From NCBI GenBank assembly GCA_030527105.1, contig JAUNBK010000026.1, positions 1 through 42,347 of the forward strand: a stretch of 42,347 nucleotides of DNA, written 5' to 3'. Both the position numbers and the translations under genes were made by a program. Source of the stretch: Planctomycetia bacterium. GTDB lineage: Bacteria; Planctomycetota; Planctomycetia; Pirellulales; Thermoguttaceae. Below the pieces are notes generated by a model. The model had not been told where the DNA came from. It saw only the letters and a list, made by a program, of their open reading frames with translations, and searched no databases. Of this stretch, positions 14,993-24,035 are shown piece after piece (positions within the stretch are counted from its first letter, which is position 1; the number at the start of each line of letters is the position of its first letter).

Positions 14993-17206
14993 ATGACCCC
15001 AAAACGCGCAGCGGCGGTCGTTTTTTTGTGTCTTTGGACATTTGCGTTGCTCTGGTCTCAAGCGGGGGCGCAGGTTCGGTGGGAGCCGATTCGAGAGCCG
15101 GGGTGCGGCGGGTGGATAACGTCCGTACAAGTTTCGCCTCACAACGAAAACCACATCATCGTCGGGGGCGATCTCCTCTCCATGGGCGTCTCCACCAACC
15201 GGGGGTCGACTTGGGTGCCTGTCTCGGGCTTGAAAAGCACGGAGATTGGAGACGTCACGTTTCACCCCGCAAAACCAAAGACCGTTTGGGCGGGCACGAT
15301 GAGCGGTCCCTACCTCAGTCGCGACGGCGGTCGAACGTGGGAAGAACGTCGCGGAGGCTTCCCTCCCAAGGGAGGGTATCATTATTCCGCACCAATCGAG
15401 AAAGTTTTGTATGATCCAAACGACTCGACGCGCATTTTAGCGTTCGGCGGCTCCAGCAGACGGTGGGGCTCGCCAGGAAAACCCCTCTGGGGCGCGGTGT
15501 GGGAAAGCACGAACGAGGGCGAAAAGTGGACGCTACTCGCCTCCTTGGAGGGGAACATCGTCTCGGCAACGTTCGCGGCTGGCTCCAGCTCGTTTTTGAT
15601 GGTCGGCGTGAGCGACAAGGGCGTTTTTCGAAGCGCCGACGGGGGAAAATCGTGGGAAGCCTGCTCCTCTGGACTCCCCCACCATTGCGTCGAGCGTGTC
15701 GTGGCGCACCCGAAAAATCCCGCTGTCTTCTGGGTCGCGCTCAATGCTGCCCCTCCACTCGACGGGGAGAAAAAATGCCGCCCGGGAGGGATTTATAAGA
15801 CCGAAGACGCTGGGCGTTCGTGGCACCCTCAAAACGAAGGGCTTCTCATGCACGCTCACGAAAATATCAATCTCACGGCAAGATTCAAGGCTTTTTGCGT
15901 CTCGGTCTCCGACCCGAATGTGCTCTACACAAGCGACAGCGCGTGGGATGGTGCGAAAATCTATCGAAGTTCAAACGGAGGCGCATCGTGGGACATCGTC
16001 CTTCGAAACCCTCCGCATGGCGAGAAAAAACCGCTCGAAACTGCCTACTTCAGCGGATACGGAATGACGTTCGTGAGCGTGAATCCGAACGATCCCAACC
16101 ACGTTTATGCCGCAGGGGCGGAATTTATTGCCGCGTCGTTCGACGGTGGGAAAACGTGGACCGACCTCACGTCGAAAAAGGTGCCCAATGCCGCAGGCGA
16201 GCACGTCTGGGTCGGGCGCGGGTACTCTGGATTGTGCTGCACAAATTTCCGTTTCGATCCGTGGCGCGAAGGGCGCAGCGTCCTCCTTGCCATGGATGCG
16301 GGCAAATGTTGGGAATCGCGCGACGGAATGCGCTCGTGGACGTTCCGTGGCTCACGCCCCTCCGCGTGGGGTGGCGGAAACGATGCCTCTTTTGCGAAAG
16401 ATGGCACCTGCTACGTGACGACCGGGCAAGGCGGAAACACTGGCGGCGTCCTGCGCGGAAGGCTCGACGAAAAAGGGACATGGACGCCATTCTGCGGCGA
16501 GGCGTGTGGATTGCCCTGTTCGAAAAAGTGCGTCGCGCTCGGCATTTATACCCTCCCGAACGATTCCTCCAAAGTATGGTGTGTCGCGGGGAAAAAATTG
16601 TACTCCTCGACCGACGCTGGCGAATCGTGGCAACTCGCTTTCGACGGTGACGAATTAGGTTGGATTGCGGCGGATCCTCGCGTTCCGACGACCTTCTACG
16701 TCTCGGGCAAGTCCAGTGTGTGGAAAACTCTCGACGGGCAGAAATTTTCTTCCATTGGAGGTCCGTGCGCGGCGGGACGTCTCGCGGTCGATTCGAAAGG
16801 TCGCGTCCTTCTCGCCGCCTATCGAGGCAAAGAAAATGGACTCTGGCGCTGGGACGGCAACTCGTGGTCGCTCCTGAAGAAATGCCCCTACCTCATCAAC
16901 GTGTCGGTGGATCGGAAAAACCCGGCACGAATTTTAGTCGCGGGGAACGACGATCCGTATCACGACGAGATCCGCAGCCAGCCCGTCTCGCTCTCATTAG
17001 ACGACGGCGCAACGTGGCACGACATTGGAGAGGGACTCCCCACGCGTCGCGCAACTGCCGTGGCGTTTAATCCTTTCGACTCGCGTGAGATTATCGTCGG
17101 AACCGGCGGTTGTGGCTTTTTTCGCGCAAAATTGCCAAACGGAAAGGGCGAACTCCCCGCAAAAGACCGAGATAATTATAGGCAGCATATGCTGACTCAC
17201 GAATGA
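14993..17206 (+). CDS. Secreted Asp-box (BNR) beta-propeller protein
   Basis: This 737-aa exported protein has a clear signal peptide (basic start, hydrophobic 8-21, cleavage after 'AGA' at about 26). The mature part carries about nine Asp boxes of the form S-x-D-x-G-x-x-W. Examples are residues 67-74, 109-116 ('SRDGGRTW'), 'SADGGKSW', 'TEDAGRSW', 'SSNGGASW', 'SFDGGKTW', 'STDAGESW' and 'SLDDGATW'. This spacing matches sortilin/VPS10-like and GH74 xyloglucanase-type double propellers. I cannot assign GH74 catalytic aspartates with confidence, so an enzymatic role is open. Several cysteine pairs near the middle suggest disulphides and an extracytoplasmic location. The start has AAGGAG six bases upstream. 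Confidence 0.8.
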   Translation: MTPKRAAAVVFLCLWTFALLWSQAGAQVRWEPIREPGCGGWITSVQVSPHNENHIIVGGDLLSMGVSTNRGSTWVPVSGLKSTEIGDVTFHPAKPKTVWAGTMSGPYLSRDGGRTWEERRGGFPPKGGYHYSAPIEKVLYDPNDSTRILAFGGSSRRWGSPGKPLWGAVWESTNEGEKWTLLASLEGNIVSATFAAGSSSFLMVGVSDKGVFRSADGGKSWEACSSGLPHHCVERVVAHPKNPAVFWVALNAAPPLDGEKKCRPGGIYKTEDAGRSWHPQNEGLLMHAHENINLTARFKAFCVSVSDPNVLYTSDSAWDGAKIYRSSNGGASWDIVLRNPPHGEKKPLETAYFSGYGMTFVSVNPNDPNHVYAAGAEFIAASFDGGKTWTDLTSKKVPNAAGEHVWVGRGYSGLCCTNFRFDPWREGRSVLLAMDAGKCWESRDGMRSWTFRGSRPSAWGGGNDASFAKDGTCYVTTGQGGNTGGVLRGRLDEKGTWTPFCGEACGLPCSKKCVALGIYTLPNDSSKVWCVAGKKLYSSTDAGESWQLAFDGDELGWIAADPRVPTTFYVSGKSSVWKTLDGQKFSSIGGPCAAGRLAVDSKGRVLLAAYRGKENGLWRWDGNSWSLLKKCPYLINVSVDRKNPARILVAGNDDPYHDEIRSQPVSLSLDDGATWHDIGEGLPTRRATAVAFNPFDSREIIVGTGGCGFFRAKLPNGKGELPAKDRDNYRQHMLTHE

Positions 17207-17218
17207 ATTCGGCGTCAG

Positions 17219-17329
17219 TATAATTTACAACACATCGCGTTTGAATTTTTGATTTTGCCCGCCGTTGGAGTAAGCACCACGGCTTGCAAAACATCATGAA
17301 AGGCGCACTTTTAAAGTACGATGAGTATA
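17219..17329 (-). repeat. Intergenic palindrome family, diverged near-complete copy
   Basis: This 111-bp copy read on the minus strand starts TATACTCATCG and contains GCCGTGGTGCTTACTCC as its core. It ends in a TATA-like terminus. It fills most of the gap between the Asp-box gene and the TIM-barrel gene, and ends 18 bases before the latter's start. Confidence 0.75.
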
Positions 17330-17347
17330 GATACAAGGAGTTGATTT

Positions 17348-18271
17348 ATGGACAGACGCAATTTCCTTCTTGCTGGGGTTGCTGCGAGCACGACTGGCGT
17401 GGGTGCGCTACAAAGTATCCGCGCTGATGAAAAAAGCGTGTGGGAAAACAATTTCGAGAAAGCACGTCTCCGGTTTGCGTGCTATTGGGGACGATTGTTC
17501 CCTGCCGAAAGTGATTCGGATCGATTGGAAAAAATGCGATCGCTGGGTATGGAGGCGATCGAAATCTCTGGCAATGGTGAAGCGCTTAAACCCAAAAAAC
17601 AAATGTTTGATGATGCGGGCTTTGAAGTTTGCAGCATCAGTGTCGGAGCCGGAGGAGGGGCGCTCGTCTCGGAAGACCCCTCGCGACGGCAGTCGGGCAT
17701 CGACGCCGTCAAAAAAGCGCTCGAAAACGCAGCGTTCTTCGGTGCCAAAGCGGTTGTATACGTCCCCGCTTTCAACGGCGTCACGAAGCTGGAGCACGTT
17801 GAGATTCGAAAAATCCTGATCGAAACGCTCCCCGCGCTGGGTGAATTCGCAGTTCAGCATGGGACGCACTTGGTGATGGAACCGTTGTGCCGCAGCGAGT
17901 CTTGGTTCCTCCGTCGTGTTGGCGACGCAGCGCAAATCGCCAAAGAAACCGGGTCGGAGGGAATCGCGACGATGGGCGACTTTTATCATATGGCACAAGA
18001 GGAAACGAGCGACATGGGCGCGTTTATCGCCGGCGGAAAATTCATCAAACACGTCCACTTGGGCAACGGTCCGCAACCTCCAAAACGAACCCTGCCCGGC
18101 GAGGACGACAGGACTTTTGCCGATGGATTCCGTGGCTTGAAGTACATCGGATACGATCGTTTCTGTAGCTTCGAGTGTGGCGTGCACGCACCCGACAAGC
18201 TGGAGGCGGTGCGCCGTTCGATCGCGTATTGCCGAGCAGAGTGGGAACGCGCCGACGTCTGGCACGGCTAG
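17348..18271 (+). CDS. Tat-exported TIM-barrel sugar isomerase/epimerase-like protein
   Basis: This 307-aa protein belongs to the xylose isomerase-like TIM-barrel superfamily (AP endonuclease 2 / hydroxypyruvate isomerase-like). The N-terminus 'DRRNFLLAG' is a twin-arginine signal, followed by an Ala/Gly-rich segment ending near 'IRADE' (about 27). The metal-binding residues expected for the fold are visible: Glu178 in 'VMEPL', Asp211 and His214 in 'GDFYHM', His237 in 'HVHLGN' and Glu276 in 'SFECG'. This points to a periplasmic metal-dependent isomerase or epimerase of a sugar or keto-acid. The substrate is not predictable from sequence. The start is supported by AAGGAG seven bases upstream. 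Confidence 0.85.
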   Translation: MDRRNFLLAGVAASTTGVGALQSIRADEKSVWENNFEKARLRFACYWGRLFPAESDSDRLEKMRSLGMEAIEISGNGEALKPKKQMFDDAGFEVCSISVGAGGGALVSEDPSRRQSGIDAVKKALENAAFFGAKAVVYVPAFNGVTKLEHVEIRKILIETLPALGEFAVQHGTHLVMEPLCRSESWFLRRVGDAAQIAKETGSEGIATMGDFYHMAQEETSDMGAFIAGGKFIKHVHLGNGPQPPKRTLPGEDDRTFADGFRGLKYIGYDRFCSFECGVHAPDKLEAVRRSIAYCRAEWERADVWHG

Positions 18272-18297
18272 CCCCCATTCCCAACAGAAATCGAAAG

Positions 18298-19257
18298 CTA
18301 CTGCGGAATCGTGGCGGCATTGTGATCGCTGCGGTTGGCCAGGTTCTTGTGCGTTTCGAGATCAATGCTGTAGGAAATCCGCTGCACGGAGCCGTCGCAC
18401 ATCACAAGCCCAAAGGAGCCGGAGTGTGCAGAACCAAAGCGCTGGCTGAAGGTCTCATACCCCGCACGGTCTTGGAGTGGCTGAAGTGCAACTCGGCTAT
18501 TGTCGGGATCGGCTCCTGCATATACGCCGTTGTCGTCACTCGAACAGGAGGATTCATAGAGGTCGGCATTGTTGAATTTTTCGCCGATCAGGTAGGTGTT
18601 TGAGGTTCCGTCGCGAATTTCGCCCAACTCGACTCGGCTGCATGAATACATGACGCCGGTGGAACTCACGCGCGGCCAGGTACCTTTGGATTGATACGTG
18701 TTCGCGGTGGAGTAGCTCCCCGGGTCGGAACGATATCCATCAACGGATCCTCCATCGCCATAATTCGAGGCGTAGTCTCCCTTTGCCAACTCCGTGACGG
18801 AATTGGCATTGCTGGTGGGCGGCGTGCTGGTGGGATACAATTTCGCAGCGCGGCGCGACGGGCAATGATAAATCGGCAGCGGCATTTGAACAACCTGCGT
18901 AATCTCGTTTTTGTCTGCCGAGTCTGGAGTTCCTTTTGCCGCTAAATTATAAAGCGCGCCCTGCTCTATAAATGGGAGGAGCGAGAAAGTCCAGCCGCCC
19001 GGTTGAGTGATGCCCAAACCTCTGTCGGGGTCTCCCGCCCAAGTGTATGTCCACCCTGCGGAAGGGAAAGCACGGCTGCTCGTCTCGAAATTAAGCGTGG
19101 CGAGACCTAAATTTTTGAGATTGTTTCCGCATTGCATGATTCTCGCCGCCTCGCGCGCCTGCTGCACTGCTGGCAGGAGCAACCCAACGAGCATACCAAT
19201 AATCGCAATGACCACAAGCAACTCCACAAGAGTGAAGGCGTTTCGTGCCTTTTTCAT
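18298..19257 (-). CDS. DUF1559-type protein with prepilin-like N-terminus
   Basis: This 319-aa protein begins with a type IV prepilin-like signal: basic residues, cleavage between Ala7 and Phe8, 'FTLVELLVVIAIIG', and Glu12 at mature position +5. 'LLLPAVQQAREAARIMQCGNNLKNLGLA' follows, which with the C-terminal 'FGLVMCDGSVQRISYSIDLETHKNLANRSDHN' is characteristic of the DUF1559 proteins that planctomycete genomes encode in dozens to hundreds of copies. It is exported and probably a surface or pseudopilus-like protein. Its function is unknown. ATG 19257 fits the signal. An upstream ATG at 19323 would add 22 residues that spoil it. No type II secretion gene lies near. This gene is the main taxonomic evidence in the window. 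Confidence 0.9.
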   Translation of the reverse strand: MKKARNAFTLVELLVVIAIIGMLVGLLLPAVQQAREAARIMQCGNNLKNLGLATLNFETSSRAFPSAGWTYTWAGDPDRGLGITQPGGWTFSLLPFIEQGALYNLAAKGTPDSADKNEITQVVQMPLPIYHCPSRRAAKLYPTSTPPTSNANSVTELAKGDYASNYGDGGSVDGYRSDPGSYSTANTYQSKGTWPRVSSTGVMYSCSRVELGEIRDGTSNTYLIGEKFNNADLYESSCSSDDNGVYAGADPDNSRVALQPLQDRAGYETFSQRFGSAHSGSFGLVMCDGSVQRISYSIDLETHKNLANRSDHNAATIPQ

Positions 19258-19349
19258 GAGACGTCCGTTGTTCCTTGAACTTCTCAGGCGGCAAGCAATC
19301 GTCGAAATCTTACATGGAATCATATGAATCCCCCTTAAAATGCAAGTTT

Positions 19350-19454
19350 ATGATACTTCGCGTTGAAATTTCCCGTTCCGTCCGCCGTCGGAGCTACGCA
19401 CCACGGCTCGCAAAGCGTCGCGCAAAACGGGAATTTTAAACGACGATGAGTATA
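19350..19454 (-). repeat. Intergenic palindrome family, near-complete copy
   Basis: This 105-bp minus-oriented copy starts TATACTCATCGTCG and contains the core GAGCCGTGGTGCGTAGCTCC. It ends CGCGAAGTATCA. It lies upstream of the DUF1559 gene. Confidence 0.85.
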
Positions 19455-19573
19455 AATAAAGTGGAAGTTCCCAATCTTCCCCAATCCACTATACGTCTAT
19501 TTTACGCCAAAAAATTTATAAAGCAAGAGTGATTTGGAAATTTTTTCCATTTTTTCTCAAAAAAGATCACAAA

Positions 19574-19624
19574 GTGCGTATGATCCAACGGCGGACTCAA
19601 AGAGAAATTTCAACGCGAAGTTTA
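19574..19624 (+). repeat. Partial copy (right half) of the intergenic palindrome family
   Basis: GTGCGTA, then TCCAACGGCGGAC and AAATTTCAACGCGAAG, match the right arm of the family. The left arm and most of the core are missing. Confidence 0.65.
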
Positions 19625-19685
19625 AGAAGGCTCCGCGCAAAATTTCGCTCAGAACCTGTTGAAGTCGCAACAAAAAACAAGAAGC

Positions 19686-19735
19686 GAGCGCTCAGTCGAA
19701 AAAACCAACAGCATTAGCGAACGGAGTGAGCGCTC
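19686..19735 (-). terminator. Candidate terminator or stem-loop
   Basis: GAGCGCTCA (19686-19694) pairs with TGAGCGCTC (19727-19735) around a long 32-base loop. On the minus strand it is followed by GCTTCTTGTTTTTTG, so it could terminate transcription arriving from the HEAT/TPR gene. The long loop makes it an unusual terminator. Confidence 0.35.
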
Positions 19736-19879
19736 TACAAGTTTTTTGATGGAGAGTTTGAGAGGAAACAATTTTTCAAAAATCTTTCCTCTCAAGAGGT
19801 TGCGGATCGCGAGTCAAAGCTCGGATACCTTCAAATCTCGGTGGTTAAAATAGGCAAAAAAGGATGTTTTGGTACTCGC

Positions 19880-19974
19880 GAGCCCAGAACGAAGCGCAGC
19901 GTAGTTCCCGATGAAGCGCCGAGCGATTCTCCCCTTCGTCTGGAACTACGGGCTACGCCCTTCGCTCTCGGCTC
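19880..19974. repeat. Long inverted-repeat hairpin element, second type
   Basis: CGTAGTTCC (19900-19908) pairs perfectly with GGAACTACG (19932-19940). Inside it GATGAAG pairs with CTTCGTC. Outside it GAGCC...AGA.CGAAG faces CTTCG.TCT.GGCTC. Together they give an imperfect stem spanning 95 bases. It lies just downstream of the HEAT/TPR stop at 20013. Its sequence differs from the main palindrome family. Confidence 0.6.
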
Positions 19975-20012
19975 CGTAGAATCTCAAACGCAAACTTTTT
20001 TTGATCGCACAC

Positions 20013-21878
20013 TCAAAGCTCAGAAGCAGGATCGTCGGTCTTTTTTCCCGCAGCCTGCTGCCGATACTCGAATTCTCGCAAGGTCTTGAGAAGATGCGGG
20101 TCGTCGGGTCGCACGGATATCGCTTTTTTCTGAGTTTCTATCGCCAAATCGAAGTTGCCGCGCTCCGCATGAACGCGCGCCAAGGTGTCGAGAATGGCTG
20201 CGTTTGTCTCCGCCGTCCCAATCGTGGCGGCTTCCGCCATCTGAAGGGCCTCGTCCAACCGCCGATGGGTGTTGCTGGCGAGCCACGCGAAATGGTTCTG
20301 ATGCACCCAAACGCCCATCTCGTCGGCAGAGAATCCATCGGACTCTCCTTCCGAAGCTGATTTTTTCACCCTGTCCAACAACTCATCCAAACGGAGGTTT
20401 ATTTTTTCATCAACCAATTTTTGCCATTCTTCGTCAAAGAGTGTGGCAGTTTGATACGCAACAATGAGGAGATCAAGATAGGGTTCCTTTTTCCCCATCC
20501 CCTCCAAAAGGATGTTCCGCAGTTCTTGCTTCTTCCCACTCCGCAACGCAGCCAACGCCTGCGCATGAAGGTGCATTCCAATGACTTCGTCCTCCGAGAG
20601 ATTCACCTTTTCGAACCCCATACGGATGAGCGGCGTCGAGAGTGTCTCGCCAAGCATCGCCACGGCACGATACTCCCTCCCTATCACGAGGCAAATTCCA
20701 GAGAAAATAGGATACGCAAGCAATTTGTCCGCTGGCTGCGCTTGCGAATTCAGCGAGACCATTTCTTCCTCACCAAGCTCCCAAAATCCGCGCCCAACCA
20801 AACCAGAAATCATTTTCACGCGCAGGGAGAGCGCAAGAGTTCTTTGTTCCGAAGTTGTGTATAAAATGCCGTTGAGTGACAACGCCCTTGCCGCAGAGCA
20901 CGAACGCAAAAAGGCTTGGGACTCCGTTGGATACCCCCACGTCCATAGCAACTCGGCTCCGCAATAAACCGCCTGCAGCACGGGACCGACCCTCTCGAGT
21001 GTGGGGTCGTTGGACAATCCGTTGATTTGTTTCATGAAAAAGTTCAAAACATCGCTCAAAATTTGCTCCGCCAAAGAGGCTCTCTCGGCAGGATCGAGAC
21101 GAGATTTTGCGTCCCAAACGAGTTTTTCCTTTTCGAGAAGGAATCGCAGCGCCCTCGCACCAGGTGTGTCGATATGCTTATGTTCGTCTAAATATTGAGA
21201 CAATTTTCCAACAATCTCTCGCCTTTCGGACGCGAATTGCTCGTTTTTTCGATCCCAAACGGCTTTGTCGGGGAACGAAAGCGCGCCCGGGATTCTCACA
21301 TCGTATATGGGGAACGGAATCTCGTACGGGAGGGTGTAGAAAATGTAGGCAGCCGCACAAAGTCCCCATTCCGAATCATCTTCCGCGCAAATGATCCTCA
21401 TCAGGAGCGGAATTCCTCTGCGCTCGGGGAGAAAAGAGAGCCTTTCGAGGGTAGCCGTGCGCCTTATGCCCGAATACTCATCCACGAATCGAATTCCGTG
21501 CGCAGAAGAGGGGACTGCTCTCTCGTATGCTTCGAGGAGCTCTTTTTCTTCGTCGGAATCGGTCGCACGCACGAGTCCGCGCGAAAGGAGGGAGAGATAG
21601 AACTTCGCCTCTCTCGCGAGCGTAAGATCCAAACTTTGCGCTGCCTCCGCGAGTTGCTCGGCAGCGTCCATTCCGTAGCTCACGATCTTTTCGCCCGCGT
21701 TCCTCCTCACTAACCAAGATGGATCGGACAATTTTTCAATCCAACGCGCAATCTCATCTTGCCTCTCTTGAGAAATAGGATCTGCTCCAAAATCCCTTGC
21801 TTGCGCTGCCGTTCCACACCCAAGCGCCGCCACGAGCGCCAGCGTCCGCAAAATGCTTCGAATATATCGGAAATTCAT
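20013..21878 (-). CDS. Exported HEAT/TPR-like repeat protein, function unknown
   Basis: This 621-aa helical protein has an N-terminal signal peptide (hydrophobic 9-22, cleavage after 'AQA' near 27). Residues about 40-110 ('LSDPSWLVRRNAGEKIVSYG', 'LTLAREAKFYL') resemble HEAT repeats. The C-terminal ~60 residues form TPR-like helices ('ILDTLARVHAERGNFDLAIETQKKAI', then 'RPDDPHLLKTLREFEYR'). The middle is predicted helical without a named domain. The architecture suggests a periplasmic scaffold. No catalytic motif is visible. It lies 54 bases downstream of the solute-binding lipoprotein gene on the same strand and is probably co-transcribed with it, so it may act with that lipoprotein. Confidence 0.7.
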   Translation of the reverse strand: MNFRYIRSILRTLALVAALGCGTAAQARDFGADPISQERQDEIARWIEKLSDPSWLVRRNAGEKIVSYGMDAAEQLAEAAQSLDLTLAREAKFYLSLLSRGLVRATDSDEEKELLEAYERAVPSSAHGIRFVDEYSGIRRTATLERLSFLPERRGIPLLMRIICAEDDSEWGLCAAAYIFYTLPYEIPFPIYDVRIPGALSFPDKAVWDRKNEQFASERREIVGKLSQYLDEHKHIDTPGARALRFLLEKEKLVWDAKSRLDPAERASLAEQILSDVLNFFMKQINGLSNDPTLERVGPVLQAVYCGAELLWTWGYPTESQAFLRSCSAARALSLNGILYTTSEQRTLALSLRVKMISGLVGRGFWELGEEEMVSLNSQAQPADKLLAYPIFSGICLVIGREYRAVAMLGETLSTPLIRMGFEKVNLSEDEVIGMHLHAQALAALRSGKKQELRNILLEGMGKKEPYLDLLIVAYQTATLFDEEWQKLVDEKINLRLDELLDRVKKSASEGESDGFSADEMGVWVHQNHFAWLASNTHRRLDEALQMAEAATIGTAETNAAILDTLARVHAERGNFDLAIETQKKAISVRPDDPHLLKTLREFEYRQQAAGKKTDDPASEL

Positions 21879-21932
21879 GTGTCATCCTTCTTTCTCTGCG
21901 AGTTTAATCGCTGCGCTTTATTCCATGCGGTT

Positions 21933-23933
21933 TTATTCCATGCGTTCCTTCCAGACCGTTCCGAAAATCGGACCGCGAGGATAGAAACCGAGTCCGCGTA
22001 GTTGTTTGCTGAATCCATAATACTCGTTTTGATTATAAAGCCACATACATGGGCAGTCGTCATAAATGAGCGTGTGGATTTTTTGATAAATTCTCACTCT
22101 TTTCGCGCGATCGAATTCCACCTCTCCCTCTCGGAAGAGTCGATCGACCTCAGGATTGCTATAAGAGATATTGTTTCTCGGCTGCCCACTTCCCCAGACG
22201 TTATAAGCGGTATAAGGATCGGCACCGGCTCCCCAGCCGCCAAAGCTGGCTTGGAATTTCTTCCCCTGGACTTTATCCACATAAACGTTAAACTCCACCG
22301 ATTGCACCGTCACGTCGATGCCCACTTGGCGCAAACTTTGCTTGAGCAAGTTGCAAAGCGCAATCCGATCCGGTCGATTGGAGACAATCACGTTGAAGCG
22401 GAAATCGACCTTTTTCCCATCAATGATTTTATCCAAAACCCCATCTTTGTCGGTATCTCGCCAGCCAGCCTCCTCGAGGAGCGCCTTTGCGCGTGGCAAA
22501 TCCTGCTCCAACGGCTTGATGCCAGCATCATGAGGGAACCACGGAGACTCCTCCGCAAAAAGCCCTCGACAAGGTGTGTCGATCCCCATTCTGTGCACTT
22601 CGAGCATCTCTTTGTGGTTGAAGGCGTAGGAAAGCGCCTGTCGAACACGCTTGTCTTGGAACATCGGCTCCTCGAGATTCCACCAAAAAGCGAAATACGT
22701 CCACCCATTCACGGCGACCTTCGTATTTTTCCGCGTGAACGACTCTCGGTTCGTTTGCGCAATCCACAAATCCGGCGTGAGAACCATTGCCTCAATGTCT
22801 CCCTTGCGCAATTGGAGGAATGCCGTGTTCACTTCGGGAGAAACCTTGAGCGTAGAACGATATATCGTCGGTCGCGATCGCACCGCTTTTCCCTTGTGCA
22901 TATAATATCCTTCACGACGTTTGAAGTCGATCCTCGACCCACGCGTGCGCTTTTCGATATAGTATGGTCCCGCGACGACGGGCGTTTTCTCCAGCTGAAT
23001 GTGCCACTGCGAGCGAACCATGGAGGGATCGCGTTTAATGGATTCTCCATAAATGTGCTTCGGAATTATCGAAAACTGCATATTAAAGATATTAATCGGC
23101 ATCGCCTTTTCGTGGAAAAAGACGATCGTTCGGTCGTCATACGCCTTCACGCCGCCTAGAAGATCCGTGCCGCTGCGCATGGCGGAGACTTGGATTTTCG
23201 AAGTCATAATGACGCGGTAGGAGAATTCAATGTCGTAAGCCGTGAGAGGCGTGCCGTCGCTCCAGAAAATGTCGTCGCGCAGAACGAGTTTGTCGATGAG
23301 ACGATCTTTGCTCGAGTGCCACGAAACGTTGGCGTCCGAAGAAGCGTAGGGTTCAAAGGTGTCGTACGTGAAACTAAACAACCCGAAACTAATGAGTCCC
23401 GCGACCTCAAAATCAACGGACGTCGAGCCAAAAATAGGATTGAGCGACGCGGTGTCGGCAGGGGAATGACGCACGAAACGCCCATTATAATCGACTTCAG
23501 GATAATCCTCGCCCGGGGGGAGCACTCGGTCGCCAGGGAGCCTCCCAAGCGTTTGGACGATGAGGCGGCTGTCCTCTTGGCTTTTGTTTTGGAGATTGCG
23601 TGCCTCTTCGACGGACAGTGGAGCAGGCTGTCCATTGAGATAATTGTACGTGAGAAGGTCGCCATCGCGCAACTCGTTTTCGATCCACCCGCCGCGCGCT
23701 TGGACGACTTTTTCCAACTCCTCCATCGTCTCCGGGATGACCAGGTTCAGCTCCTTCGCTCTTTCGTCCGCCAAGTCACCCAAGACAAAATCTTCCTGAA
23801 TTTCCCCCTCACACGGATCGAATTTGCTCAGGAATTCCGACGGGTCCTCCGACGTCATTCTGTCGGAGGGCGGAAGGCAGCCCGAAACGATGATGAGTGT
23901 GAAAAAACCGAGGATTTTCGCCATCTTTTCCAT
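21933..23933 (-). CDS. Family-5 extracellular solute-binding lipoprotein (SBP_bac_5)
   Basis: This 666-aa lipoprotein has the lipobox Val16-Ser-Gly-Cys19, so it is probably membrane-anchored in the periplasm. From about residue 160 it matches the oligopeptide/dipeptide-binding family: 'LVLRDDIFWSDGTPLTAYDIEFSYR', then 'YYIEKRTRGSRIDFKRREGYY', 'VRQALSYAFNHKEML', 'DLPRAKALLEEAGWRDTDKDGVLDK' and the C-terminal 'WGAGADPYTAYNVWGSGQPRNNISY'. Residues 20-160 are an extra charged segment not usual in the family. No permease or ATPase gene is adjacent. It could serve a transporter encoded elsewhere or act as a sensor. ATG 23933 is preceded by AAGGA at about 11 bases. A second ATG three codons on is also possible. 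Confidence 0.88.
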   Translation of the reverse strand: MEKMAKILGFFTLIIVSGCLPPSDRMTSEDPSEFLSKFDPCEGEIQEDFVLGDLADERAKELNLVIPETMEELEKVVQARGGWIENELRDGDLLTYNYLNGQPAPLSVEEARNLQNKSQEDSRLIVQTLGRLPGDRVLPPGEDYPEVDYNGRFVRHSPADTASLNPIFGSTSVDFEVAGLISFGLFSFTYDTFEPYASSDANVSWHSSKDRLIDKLVLRDDIFWSDGTPLTAYDIEFSYRVIMTSKIQVSAMRSGTDLLGGVKAYDDRTIVFFHEKAMPINIFNMQFSIIPKHIYGESIKRDPSMVRSQWHIQLEKTPVVAGPYYIEKRTRGSRIDFKRREGYYMHKGKAVRSRPTIYRSTLKVSPEVNTAFLQLRKGDIEAMVLTPDLWIAQTNRESFTRKNTKVAVNGWTYFAFWWNLEEPMFQDKRVRQALSYAFNHKEMLEVHRMGIDTPCRGLFAEESPWFPHDAGIKPLEQDLPRAKALLEEAGWRDTDKDGVLDKIIDGKKVDFRFNVIVSNRPDRIALCNLLKQSLRQVGIDVTVQSVEFNVYVDKVQGKKFQASFGGWGAGADPYTAYNVWGSGQPRNNISYSNPEVDRLFREGEVEFDRAKRVRIYQKIHTLIYDDCPCMWLYNQNEYYGFSKQLRGLGFYPRGPIFGTVWKERME

Positions 23934-24035
23934 ATTATTATAATCCTTTTGTCTCTTTTAATGTTGCACTCTTCCCTCGCGCAACACTAACGCTATCTTC
24001 TCTAGGCGCGCAGGGAAAACGTGGGAAATAGGGCG

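Noticed and set aside
14237..15382. A 381-aa minus-strand frame across phoH and the Asp-box gene
   Set aside because: It overlaps two well-supported genes and shows no domain.
22002..23159. A 385-aa plus-strand frame opposite the solute-binding lipoprotein
   Set aside because: The minus-strand gene matches a known family over its length, and the plus-strand frame has no domain.
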